DNA of 64,000 bases. Origin: an uncultured Oceanisphaera sp. GTDB lineage: Bacteria; Pseudomonadota; Gammaproteobacteria; Enterobacterales; Aeromonadaceae. The position numbers and the translations under genes are program-made. Location of the stretch: the NCBI RefSeq assembly GCF_947495715.1, contig NZ_CANLZU010000015.1:53425-117424 (forward strand). Direction: 5' to 3'. The notes beneath the pieces were generated by a model, which was not told where the DNA came from, searched no databases, and was given only the letters and a program-made list of their open reading frames with translations. Position 1 is the first letter of the stretch, and every line of letters begins with the position of its first letter. This document shows positions 7,811 through 16,994 of the stretch, in pieces.

Positions 7811-9262
7811 TCACCTCATGTTCAGTGCCAGTTCGTCCGGGTAGCCGCGTTCGCGGGCCAGGCGAATGGCTTCCCGTTCTACCTCGGTGGCGTTCTGGCC
7901 TTTGGTGAGGGCGAGACTCGGTGACAGCGGTTGCCCGTCCATCTCCAGCCAGCCCAGTTCGGCCAGCCTGGCGACGATGCGGTCGGCGGCGGTCAGTGCC
8001 GAGCTGGCCTTGACGATTTCTACCCGCGCATAATGATTGCCTTCAAACGACACGTCCGCCGCCCGCAGCGAGGGATCGCTGCCCGGTATTTGCTGGGCGC
8101 CGAATAACGGCTTGCCGCCAACCTCGGCCTCGCCAAAGGCGGGCAGTAGGCGGGCCAGATGAGCGATGGCGTCTCGGGTGCGGGCTGTTATGTCCGGTGT
8201 TTGCCAGCCGTTGTTCAACTGGGCCACATAGGGGGGCGGCAGCCGGGGCTGGGCGCTGTGCTCGCCGCTGGCAGCCAGGCCACCCTTGAACAGGGTGATG
8301 CCGTCGGTCATGCCGTGCAGCTGAAAGATGCCGTTCGGATAGGGCGTCAGCTGGGCCATGCCGTTGGGGGTGCCGCGCTGGCCGTGAAAAATCACCTCCG
8401 GCCAGTCGGCCTCGGTCTGCCAGCGGGCCACGTAGGCAGCCTTGTATTCCACCAGCCGCTGGCGGCGGAAGCCCGCCATGTCGTCCACCAGCCCGGTGCG
8501 AAAACCGCAGGCATTGACCAGAAAGTCCACCTTGAACGCCTGCGCCTCTCCGTGACCCTGGCTGGCGTGAATGGTCCAGCCGTCGGGCCTTTGCTCCAGT
8601 TTTGTGGCACGGGTATGAAAGTGCAGCGCGCAGTGGGGGGCAGCATTCAGCGCCAGGGTGGCGGTGGCCGCCATGCGAAACAGGCTCCAGCCGTATTCCT
8701 GCACCAGGATCAGCGGAAACTTCAGCTTGTCCGGATCCAGATGATGGGCCAGGGGGATCAGCCAGTCGTCCTGGCTGTCGGCCTTGAGCGGAATGGGCTG
8801 GCGGGCCAGGGCCTCGAACTGCTCGCGGCTGTAGCAGCGATAATATTCCTCCGGCTCGCCCAGTACCCGGTTGGCCGGATCTTCGTCCACCAGCCGCCGA
8901 TATTCCTGCGCCACCTGTGCCAGCCGGGGCAATAACGCCTCGGCATCGCCCGGATCCGACACCGGGGTGGCGATCACCGTGGGGCGGCGATTGATGCTGT
9001 GCGGATAGGCGCGCACCGAGGCGATGGACTGGCGCAGCAGGGTCAGGCATTGCTGGTCGCTGATATCACGATACAGGTTGCCGCCCGCATGCAGATGGCA
9101 GATAGGCGGCCCGTTCACCAGGCCGCTGCCGGCCTCGATAAGCAGGGTTTGAATGCCCATGTCCGCCAGCCGCAACGCCACGGTGGCACCGGCGATGCCG
9201 CCACCCAGAATACCGACCTTGAGCGGGTGCTGGGCGGGGGCATGGCAAAGATTCGCGTTCAT
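7811..9262 (-). CDS. FAD-dependent oxidoreductase, DAO-like
   Basis: A 483-residue flavoprotein of the D-amino-acid-oxidase-like superfamily, substrate unknown. The dinucleotide-binding fold is clear at the N-terminus: GILGGGIAGA at about 18-27, then a strand ending in the acidic residue that binds the ribose (LLIEAG). A second FAD-contact segment (LVNACGF) lies near residue 250. The N-terminal 15 residues are variable and show no export signal, so the protein is probably cytoplasmic. It lies downstream of mfd but is separated from it by a terminator, so it probably has its own promoter. Oxidation of an amine, hydroxy acid or modified nucleoside is possible; the sequence does not decide. Confidence 0.75.
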   Translation of the reverse strand: MNANLCHAPAQHPLKVGILGGGIAGATVALRLADMGIQTLLIEAGSGLVNGPPICHLHAGGNLYRDISDQQCLTLLRQSIASVRAYPHSINRRPTVIATPVSDPGDAEALLPRLAQVAQEYRRLVDEDPANRVLGEPEEYYRCYSREQFEALARQPIPLKADSQDDWLIPLAHHLDPDKLKFPLILVQEYGWSLFRMAATATLALNAAPHCALHFHTRATKLEQRPDGWTIHASQGHGEAQAFKVDFLVNACGFRTGLVDDMAGFRRQRLVEYKAAYVARWQTEADWPEVIFHGQRGTPNGMAQLTPYPNGIFQLHGMTDGITLFKGGLAASGEHSAQPRLPPPYVAQLNNGWQTPDITARTRDAIAHLARLLPAFGEAEVGGKPLFGAQQIPGSDPSLRAADVSFEGNHYARVEIVKASSALTAADRIVARLAELGWLEMDGQPLSPSLALTKGQNATEVEREAIRLARERGYPDELALNMR

Positions 9263-9300
9263 TTGGTCTCGGTCAGGATGTTTTTAACAGCTCATACGGC

Positions 9301-9324
9301 GAAGAAAAGCGGCCCGTGGGCCGC
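9301..9324 (-). terminator. mfd terminator
   Basis: On the minus strand, GCGGCCC and GGGCCGC pair around a two-base loop (9309-9324) and are followed by TTTTCTTC. It lies about 60 bp after the mfd stop codon and fits an intrinsic terminator that separates mfd from the FAD oxidoreductase gene. Confidence 0.8.
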
Positions 9325-9383
9325 CTTCGCCACTCTATTATCCCGTCCGTGGGGTTAATCATGATGTCGTGATAACGCCAGGC

Positions 9384-12300
9384 TCACGCCTGATGGGCAT
9401 GCAGTTCGTTCAGCATGTCGCCCACCAGCGCCAGTCGGCTCTTGGCATCTTGACTTGGAATGGCGAAACGCAACTTGGTTGGCCCCTCCATTTTGTAGAT
9501 GCGCGGCTGGCTTTGCAACAGGCTCACCAGATACATGGGATCGACCCTGGCATCCTGGGCAAAGGCGATGCTGCCGCCATTGGGGCCGGCGTCAATCTTG
9601 TCGATGCCAAGGGCGCTGGCCTTGAGTTTGAGCCCGGCCAGTGCCACCAGGTTCTTGCTCGGCTCCGGCAGCAGGCCGAAGCGGTCAATCAGCTCTACCT
9701 GCAGCTCGCGCAGGGCGGCCTCGTCTTCGGCGGTGGCGATGCGCTTGTACATGGACAAGCGCATGTTCACGTCCGGAATATAGTCGTCCGGCAGCAGCGC
9801 CGGCAGGCGCAGTTCAATCTCGGTTTGCGAACGCAGCAGCTGATCCAGCGCCGGCTCCTTGCCCGATTGCAGCGCCTTTACCGCCTGCTCCAGCATCTCC
9901 ATGTACAGGCTGAAACCGATGGCGGTGATCTGGCCGCTCTGCTCGTCGCCCAACAGCTCGCCGGCACCGCGAATTTCCAGATCGTGGGTGGCGAGGGCAA
10001 AACCGGCGCCCAGATCTTCCAGTGCGGCAATGGCTTCCAGCCGTTTTCTGGCGTCGGTGGTCATGCGCTTGGGGTGCGGCGTCATCAGGTAGGCATAGGC
10101 CTGATGGTGGGAACGGCCCACCCGGCCGCGCAGCTGGTGCAGCTGGGCCAGACCCAGCTTGTCGGCCCTGTCCATGATGATGGTGTTGGCGCTGGGTACG
10201 TCGATGCCGGTTTCGATGATGGTGGAGCACAACAGCACGTTGAAGCGCTGATGGTAGAAATCACTCATCACCTGTTCCAGCTCCCGCTCGCGCATCTGGC
10301 CGTGGGCGATGCCGATGCGGGCCTCGGGTACCAGGGTGCGCAGGGCGTCGGCGCTGTTCTCTATGGTCTGCACCTCGTTGTGCAGGTAATAGACCTGGCC
10401 GCCGCGCTTGAGCTCCCGCAGTATTGCCTCGCGGATGGTGGCCGGATCCGACTCGCGCACAAAGGTCTTTACCGCCAGTCGCTTGGCCGGTGGGGTGGCG
10501 ATGATCGACAGGTCGCGCATGCCGCCCATGGCCATGTTGAGGGTACGCGGAATGGGGGTGGCGGTCAGGGTCAGAATGTCCACGTCGGCGCGCAGCGCCT
10601 TGATCTGATCTTTCTGGCGCACGCCGAAGCGGTGCTCTTCGTCCACGATCAGCAGGCCCAGATCCTTGAAGCGCACATCCTGGCTCAGCAGTTTATGAGT
10701 CCCGATCACAATATCGATGCCGCCATCGGTCAGGCCGGCCAGCACCTTGTCCTGCTCTTTGCCGGTCTTGAAGCGACTGATGATTTCCACCCGCACCGGC
10801 CAGTTGGCGAAGCGGTCGCGAAAGTTGTCGTAATGCTGCTGGGCCAGCAGGGTAGTGGGCACCAGCACCGCCACCTGCTTGCCGCCGTGCACCGCCACAA
10901 AGGCGGCGCGCATGGCCACTTCGGTTTTGCCGAAACCCACGTCGCCGCACACCAGCCGGTCCATCGCCTTGGGCTGGGTCATGTCGGTGAGCACGGCGTT
11001 GATGGAGGTAAGCTGATCGTCGGTTTCTTCAAACGGAAAGGCGTCGGCAAACTGGCGATAGGCCGCCTTGTCGTGGCTGATGGCCTGGCCCGGTTTGGCG
11101 GCCCGGCGGGCATATACATCCAGCAGCTCGGCGGCCACGTCGCGCACCTTTTCCGCCGCCTTGCGCTTGGCTCTGGCCCAGGTGTCGTTGCCGAGTTTGT
11201 TGAGGTGCGGATCGTCGGCACCGCTGTAGCGGCCCACCAGGTGCAGGGCGGTCACCGGCACATACAGCTTGTCGCCGCCGGCGTATTCCAGGGTCAGGTA
11301 TTCGGACTTGAGTCCGCCCGCATCCAGGGTTTGCAGCCCGGTGTAACGGCCCACGCCGTGATCCAGGTGCACCACCGGCTGGCCGATGGACAGCTCGGCC
11401 AGGTTGCGAATCAGGGTGTCCGGGCTCAGGCCGGTGGACTTTTCCCGGCGGCGGCGTTGTATGACCCGGCCGCCGAGCAGGTCGCCTTCACAAATCAGCG
11501 CCAGCGTATCGTCGAGAATAAAGCCCTGCGCCAGCGGCCCGACCAGCAGGCCGATCGGATCCTTTCCGGCCACAAAATGCGAAAAACCATCACAGGGCCA
11601 GGGCTTGATGGCGCTGCCCGCCAGCAGCTCCACCAGCGCCTCGCGTCGGCCGGCACTTTCCACCGAGAACAGGATGCGACCTTTGAAGTTTTCGCAGAAG
11701 TCGAGCAGTCGGGCCAGGGGCTCGGTTTTCTGGTGCTCGACTTCCAGTGTGGGCAGGGGCTGAATAGGGGCATTCTGCCGATCGCCTTTTTCCAGCACCG
11801 GGGTGCTGCTCAGTTGCAGCCGGGGCCACTGGTTCAGCTGTTGCAGCAGGGCGTCGGGCTTGAGGTAAAGCTCGTCCGGCGCCAGCAGCGGGCGTAACTG
11901 GTCGTGGCGGCGGTCTTCATAGCGGCTCTGTACATCCTGCCAGAAGCCGTCGGCGGCCTCGTTCAGCTCACCGACACTCAGTACCCGCATCTGCTCGGGC
12001 AGCGAGTCGAACAGGGTCTGGGTCTGCTCGAAAAACAGCGGAAAGTAGTGCTCTATGCCGGGAGGAAACTGGCTCTGGCTGACGCGATGATAAAGCGACT
12101 CCGGCTCGTTGCGCAGCGCGAAGCGTTCCCGGTACTGGCCACGAAACCGCTCGATGGCGGCGTTGTCGGTAGGGAACTCCCGTGCCGGCAGCAGCCGCAC
12201 CTGCTTTACCTTGTCGCGCGAGCGCTGGGTGTCCGGGTCGAAGGGACGCAGGGTGTCGATTTCGTCATCGAAGAAGTCGATACGCACCGGCTCACTCGCA

Positions 12301-12851
12301 CCCATGGGGTACAAGTCCAGCAGGGCGCCGCGGGCGGCAAACTCGCCGTGCTCCAGCACCTGCTCCACCGCCCGGTAACCGGCGCGTTCCAGCCGGTTGC
12401 GCAGGGCGTGCAAATCCAGCTTGTCGCCGGTGTTCAGCAGCAGGCTGTTCTGCTCCAGCCAGTTGCGTGGCGGGGTGCGCAGCATCAGGGTGGTGATGGG
12501 CGCAATCAGCAGGCCGCGTTTGAGCGCCGGCAGCCCGTACAGGGTTTCGAGCCGCTGGGAGATGATGTCCTGATGCGGCGAAAACTGGTCGTAGGGCAGG
12601 GTTTCCCAGTCGGGAAACAGCGCCACCGGCAGCTTATTGTCGGCATGAGTACCGTCGGCATCGGTGCCATTGGTCAGCAGGTGGCGCACCTCCTGCTCCA
12701 GGCGCAGGGCGGTGGGGGTGTCGGGCACTACCAGCAGCACCAGCTGTTGCTGTTGTTTGACCTGTTCGGCGATGGCCAGCGCCAGGCTGCTGCCAATCAG
12801 CTGGCCCAGGCTGGCTCTGGGGCGGGGAGTGGGGCTGGAAATCTGTATCAT
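9384..12851 (-). CDS. mfd: transcription-repair coupling factor Mfd
   Basis: An 1155-residue ATP-dependent translocase that pushes stalled RNA polymerase off damaged DNA and recruits UvrA. The order of parts fits the family. The UvrB-like N-terminal module comes first, with LYPMGA and the DFFDDEIDTLR segment near 215-230. An RNA-polymerase-interacting domain (HLDHGVGRYTGLQTL near 500) follows. The RecG-like motor has Walker A GDVGFGKTE, the DEEH box, TATPIPRTL and the QLRGRVGRS motif VI, and the C-terminal TRCF domain closes the protein. Length is close to the 1148 residues of E. coli Mfd. The start overlaps the upstream PilZ gene by 4 bp, so the two are co-transcribed. Confidence 0.97.
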   Translation of the reverse strand: MIQISSPTPRPRASLGQLIGSSLALAIAEQVKQQQQLVLLVVPDTPTALRLEQEVRHLLTNGTDADGTHADNKLPVALFPDWETLPYDQFSPHQDIISQRLETLYGLPALKRGLLIAPITTLMLRTPPRNWLEQNSLLLNTGDKLDLHALRNRLERAGYRAVEQVLEHGEFAARGALLDLYPMGASEPVRIDFFDDEIDTLRPFDPDTQRSRDKVKQVRLLPAREFPTDNAAIERFRGQYRERFALRNEPESLYHRVSQSQFPPGIEHYFPLFFEQTQTLFDSLPEQMRVLSVGELNEAADGFWQDVQSRYEDRRHDQLRPLLAPDELYLKPDALLQQLNQWPRLQLSSTPVLEKGDRQNAPIQPLPTLEVEHQKTEPLARLLDFCENFKGRILFSVESAGRREALVELLAGSAIKPWPCDGFSHFVAGKDPIGLLVGPLAQGFILDDTLALICEGDLLGGRVIQRRRREKSTGLSPDTLIRNLAELSIGQPVVHLDHGVGRYTGLQTLDAGGLKSEYLTLEYAGGDKLYVPVTALHLVGRYSGADDPHLNKLGNDTWARAKRKAAEKVRDVAAELLDVYARRAAKPGQAISHDKAAYRQFADAFPFEETDDQLTSINAVLTDMTQPKAMDRLVCGDVGFGKTEVAMRAAFVAVHGGKQVAVLVPTTLLAQQHYDNFRDRFANWPVRVEIISRFKTGKEQDKVLAGLTDGGIDIVIGTHKLLSQDVRFKDLGLLIVDEEHRFGVRQKDQIKALRADVDILTLTATPIPRTLNMAMGGMRDLSIIATPPAKRLAVKTFVRESDPATIREAILRELKRGGQVYYLHNEVQTIENSADALRTLVPEARIGIAHGQMRERELEQVMSDFYHQRFNVLLCSTIIETGIDVPSANTIIMDRADKLGLAQLHQLRGRVGRSHHQAYAYLMTPHPKRMTTDARKRLEAIAALEDLGAGFALATHDLEIRGAGELLGDEQSGQITAIGFSLYMEMLEQAVKALQSGKEPALDQLLRSQTEIELRLPALLPDDYIPDVNMRLSMYKRIATAEDEAALRELQVELIDRFGLLPEPSKNLVALAGLKLKASALGIDKIDAGPNGGSIAFAQDARVDPMYLVSLLQSQPRIYKMEGPTKLRFAIPSQDAKSRLALVGDMLNELHAHQA

Positions 12852-13438
12852 GGGCGTGATGCGTCGTCCTGTTGGGCGCGGCGTTCGGCTCGGGCCTTGA
12901 GTTGTTTGGCCTGCAGTTGCAGGCTGGCGCGGATCAGGGCGTCTCTGTCTTGTTCGCGCAGGGCGATAAAGTCGCAGCGGTAGTGCTCCGTCTCGCCGTG
13001 CACCTCACCGTAACCGTATACGGCGACCGAGAGTTCCGGCAGAAAGAGCTTGAAGCGAACCCGGTCGCCCTCGGCCAGCGGCTGTGATGAAGCGAAGGTA
13101 AAACCGCCGCCGCCCAGGCTCAGGGTCTGGTGGCGCTGATCGGGATTGTCTTGTCCCGCCAGCACATAACTGAGCACCAGATCGATTTTGCGCGACTGCT
13201 GGTTGATGATCTCCACCAGCTCGTTGGCGTGCTCGTCCAGGTTGCGCAGCAGCCGGGCATTATTGGTATCGATGCGGGTCACTTCACTGATAAGCTTGAA
13301 CGGCGCGGGTATTTCGGCCTCCAGCGAGTCCGCGTCGGGCACTGTTTCGCCATCAGTCAGGGGGATCAGGTTAACCTGCGCCTGGTAGTCGATGCTGAAA
13401 TAAGGGTCTGCCATCATTCGCTGCTCTTGTTGCGCCAT
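12848..13438 (-). CDS. PilZ domain protein
   Basis: A 196-residue soluble protein with a C-terminal PilZ-like domain. The region from about 125 to 180 shows a beta-rich segment with LSLGGGGFTF and a later VYGYGEVHGE strand. The N-terminal PilZ arginine motif (RxxxR) is not clear, so c-di-GMP binding cannot be assumed. Residues 50-95 are helical with Glu/Asn-rich repeats. The tail (residues 175-196) is very basic and Gln-rich. Its stop overlaps the mfd start as ATGA. A degenerate GGDEF/EAL protein lies at the far end of the window, but no direct link is visible. Confidence 0.75.
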   Translation of the reverse strand: MAQQEQRMMADPYFSIDYQAQVNLIPLTDGETVPDADSLEAEIPAPFKLISEVTRIDTNNARLLRNLDEHANELVEIINQQSRKIDLVLSYVLAGQDNPDQRHQTLSLGGGGFTFASSQPLAEGDRVRFKLFLPELSVAVYGYGEVHGETEHYRCDFIALREQDRDALIRASLQLQAKQLKARAERRAQQDDASRP

Positions 13439-13506
13439 TCACAAGCCTTTATTATTCCGCAACTTGCGGGTGACGTAAAACCCTTTAAAAAACGGATGAT
13501 TACACC

Positions 13507-14718
13507 ATGTTTCAACCCCTGACGCTGATGTTGGGTTTACGCTATGCCGGGGCCCGGGGCCGACGCAGCTTCGCCTCCTTCGTTTCCGGCTTTTCGACCA
13601 TCGGTATTCTGCTGGGCGTTGCCGCCCTGATCCTGGTGTCGGCGGTGATGAACGGCTTCGAACAGCAGCTGAAAGACCGCATGCTCGGGGTGATCCCTCA
13701 TGCGCTGGTCACCAACGACCAGCGGCGGCTGGCCGAGCCGGAGCAGTACCGCGAGCTGTTTGCGCCCGATTCGGTGGTCACCGCCGCCACGCCCTTCATC
13801 AGTGCCGAAGCCATGGTGCAGGGCCCGGGTCATCTGACCGGGGTGGAGCTCTATGGCCTGGATCCGGCCAACAATCAGGACAAACTGCTGCAGGGGCTGG
13901 ATCCGCGCACCCGGGAATATTTCGAATATTTGCCCTATGGCCTGGTCATGGGGGCAGGCGTGGCCCGCAGCCTGGGCGTGGTACCCGGCGATCAGGTGCG
14001 GGTAACGGTCACCGAGGGCAGCCGCTTCACCCCGCTGGGCCGGGTGCCGAGCCAGCGGCTCTTTACCCTGGTGGGCACCTTCAGTACCGGTAACGACGTA
14101 GACCGACAGCTGGTGCTGGCCCGGCTCGATGATGCCGCCCGCCTGCTGCGCTATGCGCCGGGCCAGGCTTCCGGCCTGCGGCTGTGGCTGACCGACCCTT
14201 TCGAACTGTCGCAGTTACCGGCTTTGCCCGCCGGGCTGAAATACGAGACCTGGCAGCAGAGCCGGGGCGAGCTGTTTCAGGCGGTGGCGATGGAAAAACG
14301 GCTGATGAGCCTGATGCTGGCGCTGATTGTGCTGGTGGCGGCGTTCAATATTCTGTCGGCCATGGTGATGGTGGTGACCGACAAGGAAGCCGAAATTGCC
14401 ATGCTGCAAACCCTGGGCCTGAGCCGCAATCGGGTGATGGCGGTGTTCATGATTCAGGGCGGTTTCAGCGGCGTGCTGGGCAGTCTGCTGGGCTTTGCGC
14501 TGGGCCTGCTGCTGAGCCTGAATCTGGACGGGGTGCTGAATCTGCTGGGCATCAATTTCTATTCCGCCGCCGGGGGCAGTCAGCTGCCGGTATTGCTGTT
14601 GCCGGGGCAACTGATCACCGTGTTATTTTCCACTTTATTACTGTGCGTGCTGGCCAGCCTTTATCCGGCCTGGCGGGCGTCACGAGTTCATCCAGCCGAG
14701 GCTTTGCGTTATGAATAA
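13507..14718 (+). CDS. lolC: lipoprotein-releasing ABC transporter permease LolC
   Basis: A 403-residue inner-membrane subunit of LolCDE, which extracts mature lipoproteins from the inner membrane and passes them to LolA. The protein has the MacB/FtsX-type plan. One span lies near residues 25-47 (FSTIGILLGVAALILVSAVM), then a large periplasmic domain, then three spans between about 265 and 395. The NGFEQQLKDRMLG segment after the first span is characteristic. It ends 8 bp inside lolD. The divergent PilZ gene starts 68 bp away, so both promoters share this gap. Confidence 0.93.
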   Translation: MFQPLTLMLGLRYAGARGRRSFASFVSGFSTIGILLGVAALILVSAVMNGFEQQLKDRMLGVIPHALVTNDQRRLAEPEQYRELFAPDSVVTAATPFISAEAMVQGPGHLTGVELYGLDPANNQDKLLQGLDPRTREYFEYLPYGLVMGAGVARSLGVVPGDQVRVTVTEGSRFTPLGRVPSQRLFTLVGTFSTGNDVDRQLVLARLDDAARLLRYAPGQASGLRLWLTDPFELSQLPALPAGLKYETWQQSRGELFQAVAMEKRLMSLMLALIVLVAAFNILSAMVMVVTDKEAEIAMLQTLGLSRNRVMAVFMIQGGFSGVLGSLLGFALGLLLSLNLDGVLNLLGINFYSAAGGSQLPVLLLPGQLITVLFSTLLLCVLASLYPAWRASRVHPAEALRYE

Positions 14719-15394
14719 CCCCCTGTTAGTGGTCGAGAATCTGGGTAAAACCCATCAGGACGGAGCGCAGCCGGTCACCATACTGGACGGCGTCAGCCTG
14801 ACGTTGGCCGCCGGTGAAAGCCTGGCGGTGGTGGGCAGCTCCGGCTCGGGCAAGAGTACCCTGCTGCATCTGCTTGGCAGCCTGGATGCCCCCAGCGAGG
14901 GTCGGGTGCTGGTAGAAGGGGAAGATCTGCATCATATGTCGGCTCGCAGCCAGGCCCGCTTTCGTAACCAGAAACTGGGCTTCGTGTATCAGTTTCATCA
15001 CCTGCTGGGCGAATTCAGCGCCCTGGAAAACGCCGCCATGCCGCTGTTGATTGCCGGCCGTCCGGTGAAAGAAGCCCAGGAGCAGGCCGAGGCCCTGCTC
15101 ACGCGGGTGGGGCTGGGGCACCGGCTGGATCACCGCCCTTCGGCGCTGTCGGGCGGTGAGCGCCAGCGGGTGGCGATCGCCCGGGCGCTGGTCAACAAGC
15201 CTCGGCTGGTGCTGGCCGATGAGCCTACCGGCAACCTGGACGCCCACAGCGCCGCCGAGGTGTTTGCGCTGCTGGCCGAATTGCAGAGCGAGCTGGGCAC
15301 CGGCCTGGTGGTGGTGACCCACGATCTGGCGCTGGCCGCCCGGCTGGATCGGCAGTGTCGGCTGGTCGATGGTCGTCTGCAGGAGCAAGGCTGA
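14711..15394 (+). CDS. lolD: lipoprotein-releasing ABC transporter ATPase LolD
   Basis: A 227-residue cytoplasmic ATPase that drives LolC/LolE. Walker A is GSSGSGKST near residue 43, the signature is LSGGERQR near 147, and Walker B (LVLADEPTGNLD) ends with the LolD/MacB-type PTGNLD. The H-loop is VVTHD. Overlaps on both sides (8 bp with lolC, one base with lolE as TGATG) indicate one tightly coupled operon. Confidence 0.96.
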   Translation: MNNPLLVVENLGKTHQDGAQPVTILDGVSLTLAAGESLAVVGSSGSGKSTLLHLLGSLDAPSEGRVLVEGEDLHHMSARSQARFRNQKLGFVYQFHHLLGEFSALENAAMPLLIAGRPVKEAQEQAEALLTRVGLGHRLDHRPSALSGGERQRVAIARALVNKPRLVLADEPTGNLDAHSAAEVFALLAELQSELGTGLVVVTHDLALAARLDRQCRLVDGRLQEQG

Positions 15395-16635
15395 TGTTTC
15401 GTCCGTTAAGTGTCTTTCTGGGCTGGCGCTTCAGCCGGGCCCGGCGGCGCAATCGCTTTATTTCCTTTATCTCGGTGGCCTCGATTCTGGGCATCGCCAT
15501 CGGGGTCGGTGCACTGATCCTGGGGTTGTCGGCGATGAATGGCTTCGAGCGCGAGCTGGAAAACCGCATCCTGTCGGTATTGCCCCACGGCCAGCTGCAT
15601 ACCGCCGACGGGCCGGTCACAGGCTGGCGCGACATGGCCAGTGACATGGAGGCGGCGCCCGGCATACTGGCGGTGTCGCCCTATGTGCCGTTGGAAGGGC
15701 TGCTCAGCAAGGGCGCCAAGCTGAAGGCGGTGCAACTGCAGGGCGTGGTGCCGGAGCTTGAAGGCCGGGTGTCCGAGCTGACCCCCTACCTCGGTGGTGC
15801 CAGCCTGACGGTGCTGGTGCCCGGCGAGCGGGGGTTGATCCTCGGCAAGGCCATCGCCGACCAGCTGGAGCTTGAGGTCGGCGACCGGGTGTCCTTGCTG
15901 CTGCCGGCACCGGGCAGCCAGGGCTTTGGCTCGCCCCGGCGGCACAGCTTTACTTTGCAGGGAATAGTAAGCATCGGCGGTCAGCTCGACACCGTGCTCG
16001 GCTATACCCACCTGCAGGATGCTCAGGAGCTGAAAGCGCTGGGGGATGCCATTGCCGGATTTCATCTGCGGGTGAATGAGGTGCTGGCGGCCGATCGACT
16101 GACCATGAATGCGGGCATGGGGCTTCCGGCGCCGTTTTACGTCAGCAGCTGGATGGAAAGCCAGGGCAATGTCTACCGGGACATTCAGCTGGTACGCACC
16201 CTGATGATAGTGGTGCTGCTGCTGGTGATGGCGGTGGCCAGCTTCAACATCGTCTCGACCCTGGTGATGGCGGTGAACGAGAAAAAAGGCGACATCGCCA
16301 TCCTCAAAACCATGGGGGCGGGGCCCTGGCAGATACGCGGTGCCTTTATGGTGCAGGGCCTGCTTAACGGCGTAACCGGCGTGCTGATTGGTGGCGGCCT
16401 GGGGCTGCTGCTGGCAACCCGGCTGTCTGAACTGGTGGCGGGTCTGGAGCACCTGACCGGGCATCAGTTCTTGAACCCGGAGGTGTATTTCATCGACTTT
16501 ATCCCCACCGAGTTTCACTGGGCCGATTTGTGGCTGGTGACCGGCTCGGCGCTGTTGCTTATCTTCATCGCCACCCTTTACCCGGCCTGGCGTGCGGGCA
16601 AGTTGCTGCCCAGGCAGTTGCTGGGGGAAGCGTAA
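15394..16635 (+). CDS. lolE: lipoprotein-releasing ABC transporter permease LolE
   Basis: A 413-residue paralogue of LolC. It has the same FtsX-type layout: the first span near residues 24-46 (ASILGIAIGVGALILGLSAM), a periplasmic domain, and three spans between about 270 and 405. NGFERELENRILSV follows the first span. The frame is open a little upstream, but the ATG at 15394 shares a base with the lolD stop and gives the expected MFRPLSVFLGWRF start. The presence of separate C and E subunits, rather than one LolF, is typical of gammaproteobacteria. No clear terminator follows; the downstream stretch is repeats. Confidence 0.93.
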   Translation: MFRPLSVFLGWRFSRARRRNRFISFISVASILGIAIGVGALILGLSAMNGFERELENRILSVLPHGQLHTADGPVTGWRDMASDMEAAPGILAVSPYVPLEGLLSKGAKLKAVQLQGVVPELEGRVSELTPYLGGASLTVLVPGERGLILGKAIADQLELEVGDRVSLLLPAPGSQGFGSPRRHSFTLQGIVSIGGQLDTVLGYTHLQDAQELKALGDAIAGFHLRVNEVLAADRLTMNAGMGLPAPFYVSSWMESQGNVYRDIQLVRTLMIVVLLLVMAVASFNIVSTLVMAVNEKKGDIAILKTMGAGPWQIRGAFMVQGLLNGVTGVLIGGGLGLLLATRLSELVAGLEHLTGHQFLNPEVYFIDFIPTEFHWADLWLVTGSALLLIFIATLYPAWRAGKLLPRQLLGEA

Positions 16636-16729
16636 AGGTCAGACATGTGAGGGGTGAAGAGTGAGGGGGGAGGAGAAGGGGGCCGCTATTGCCCTCGCCT
16701 CAGATTCCCGCTTGCTACGGGTGTTTTCC
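16636..16729. other. intergenic spacer after lolE
   Basis: This spacer holds loosely repeated gtgaggg / gtgaaga heptamers (about 16646-16672) that look like a decayed version of the GCCTCAC array at 16953, on the opposite strand. I see no gene and no clear intrinsic terminator for lolCDE. Confidence 0.4.
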
Positions 16730-16798
16730 GTAGGGTCGATTTCAATCGACCGCAGATGTAGTGCTCAGGTTGAGCCGGTCCAATAAATTGGACCCTAC
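16730..16798. repeat. palindromic repeat, GTAGGGTC family, copy 1
   Basis: This 69-bp unit is bounded by the inverted ends GTAGGGTC and GGACCCTAC. Inside each end is a perfect small hairpin: GGTCGAT/ATCGACC on the left and GGTCCAAT/ATTGGACC on the right. A near-identical 68-bp unit lies at 25056-25123, and single arms occur near 700-724 and 7515-7553. The two-hairpin design resembles REP/BIME elements. Confidence 0.8.
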
Positions 16799-16826
16799 AA
16801 CGCACCAGCTTTCCCATTGTCATCTT

Positions 16827-16875
16827 CGCGAAGGCGGAGATCCATGACATATTGCCCTGGACTCCCGCCTTCGCG
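16827..16875. repeat. REP-like inverted repeat
   Basis: An 18-bp left arm (16827-16844) and its near-perfect inverse (16858-16875) read cgcgaaggcgg.ga.tcca / tgga.tc.cgccttcgcg. The right arm also forms its own 8-bp hairpin, ACTCCCGC/GCGGGAGT with loop CTTC (16861-16880). This 'cccgccttcgcggga' type of palindrome is common between genes of many proteobacteria. Confidence 0.75.
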
Positions 16876-16952
16876 GGAGTGACCACAGAGAAAGTTGAAG
16901 GTTTGGCAGCAATTGGTGGCTTGCGGCGCATAAATAGGCGCCTATCATTTTT

Positions 16953-16994
16953 GCCTCACGCCTCACGCCTCACGCCTCACGCCTCACGCCTCAC
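16953..16994. repeat. six tandem copies of the heptamer GCCTCAC
   Basis: Six exact copies of a 7-bp unit occupy 16953-16994. The stop codon of the DUF2062 gene on the minus strand (16991-16993) falls inside the last copy. Shorter, decayed heptamers occur at about 16646-16672 and 36672-36688. The array looks like a slippage-prone minisatellite. Confidence 0.9.

Noticed and set aside
9369..11897. 842-codon plus-strand frame over mfd
   Set aside because: It is a shadow of mfd, which has full helicase motifs on the other strand; the product is His/Gln/Gly-rich and featureless.
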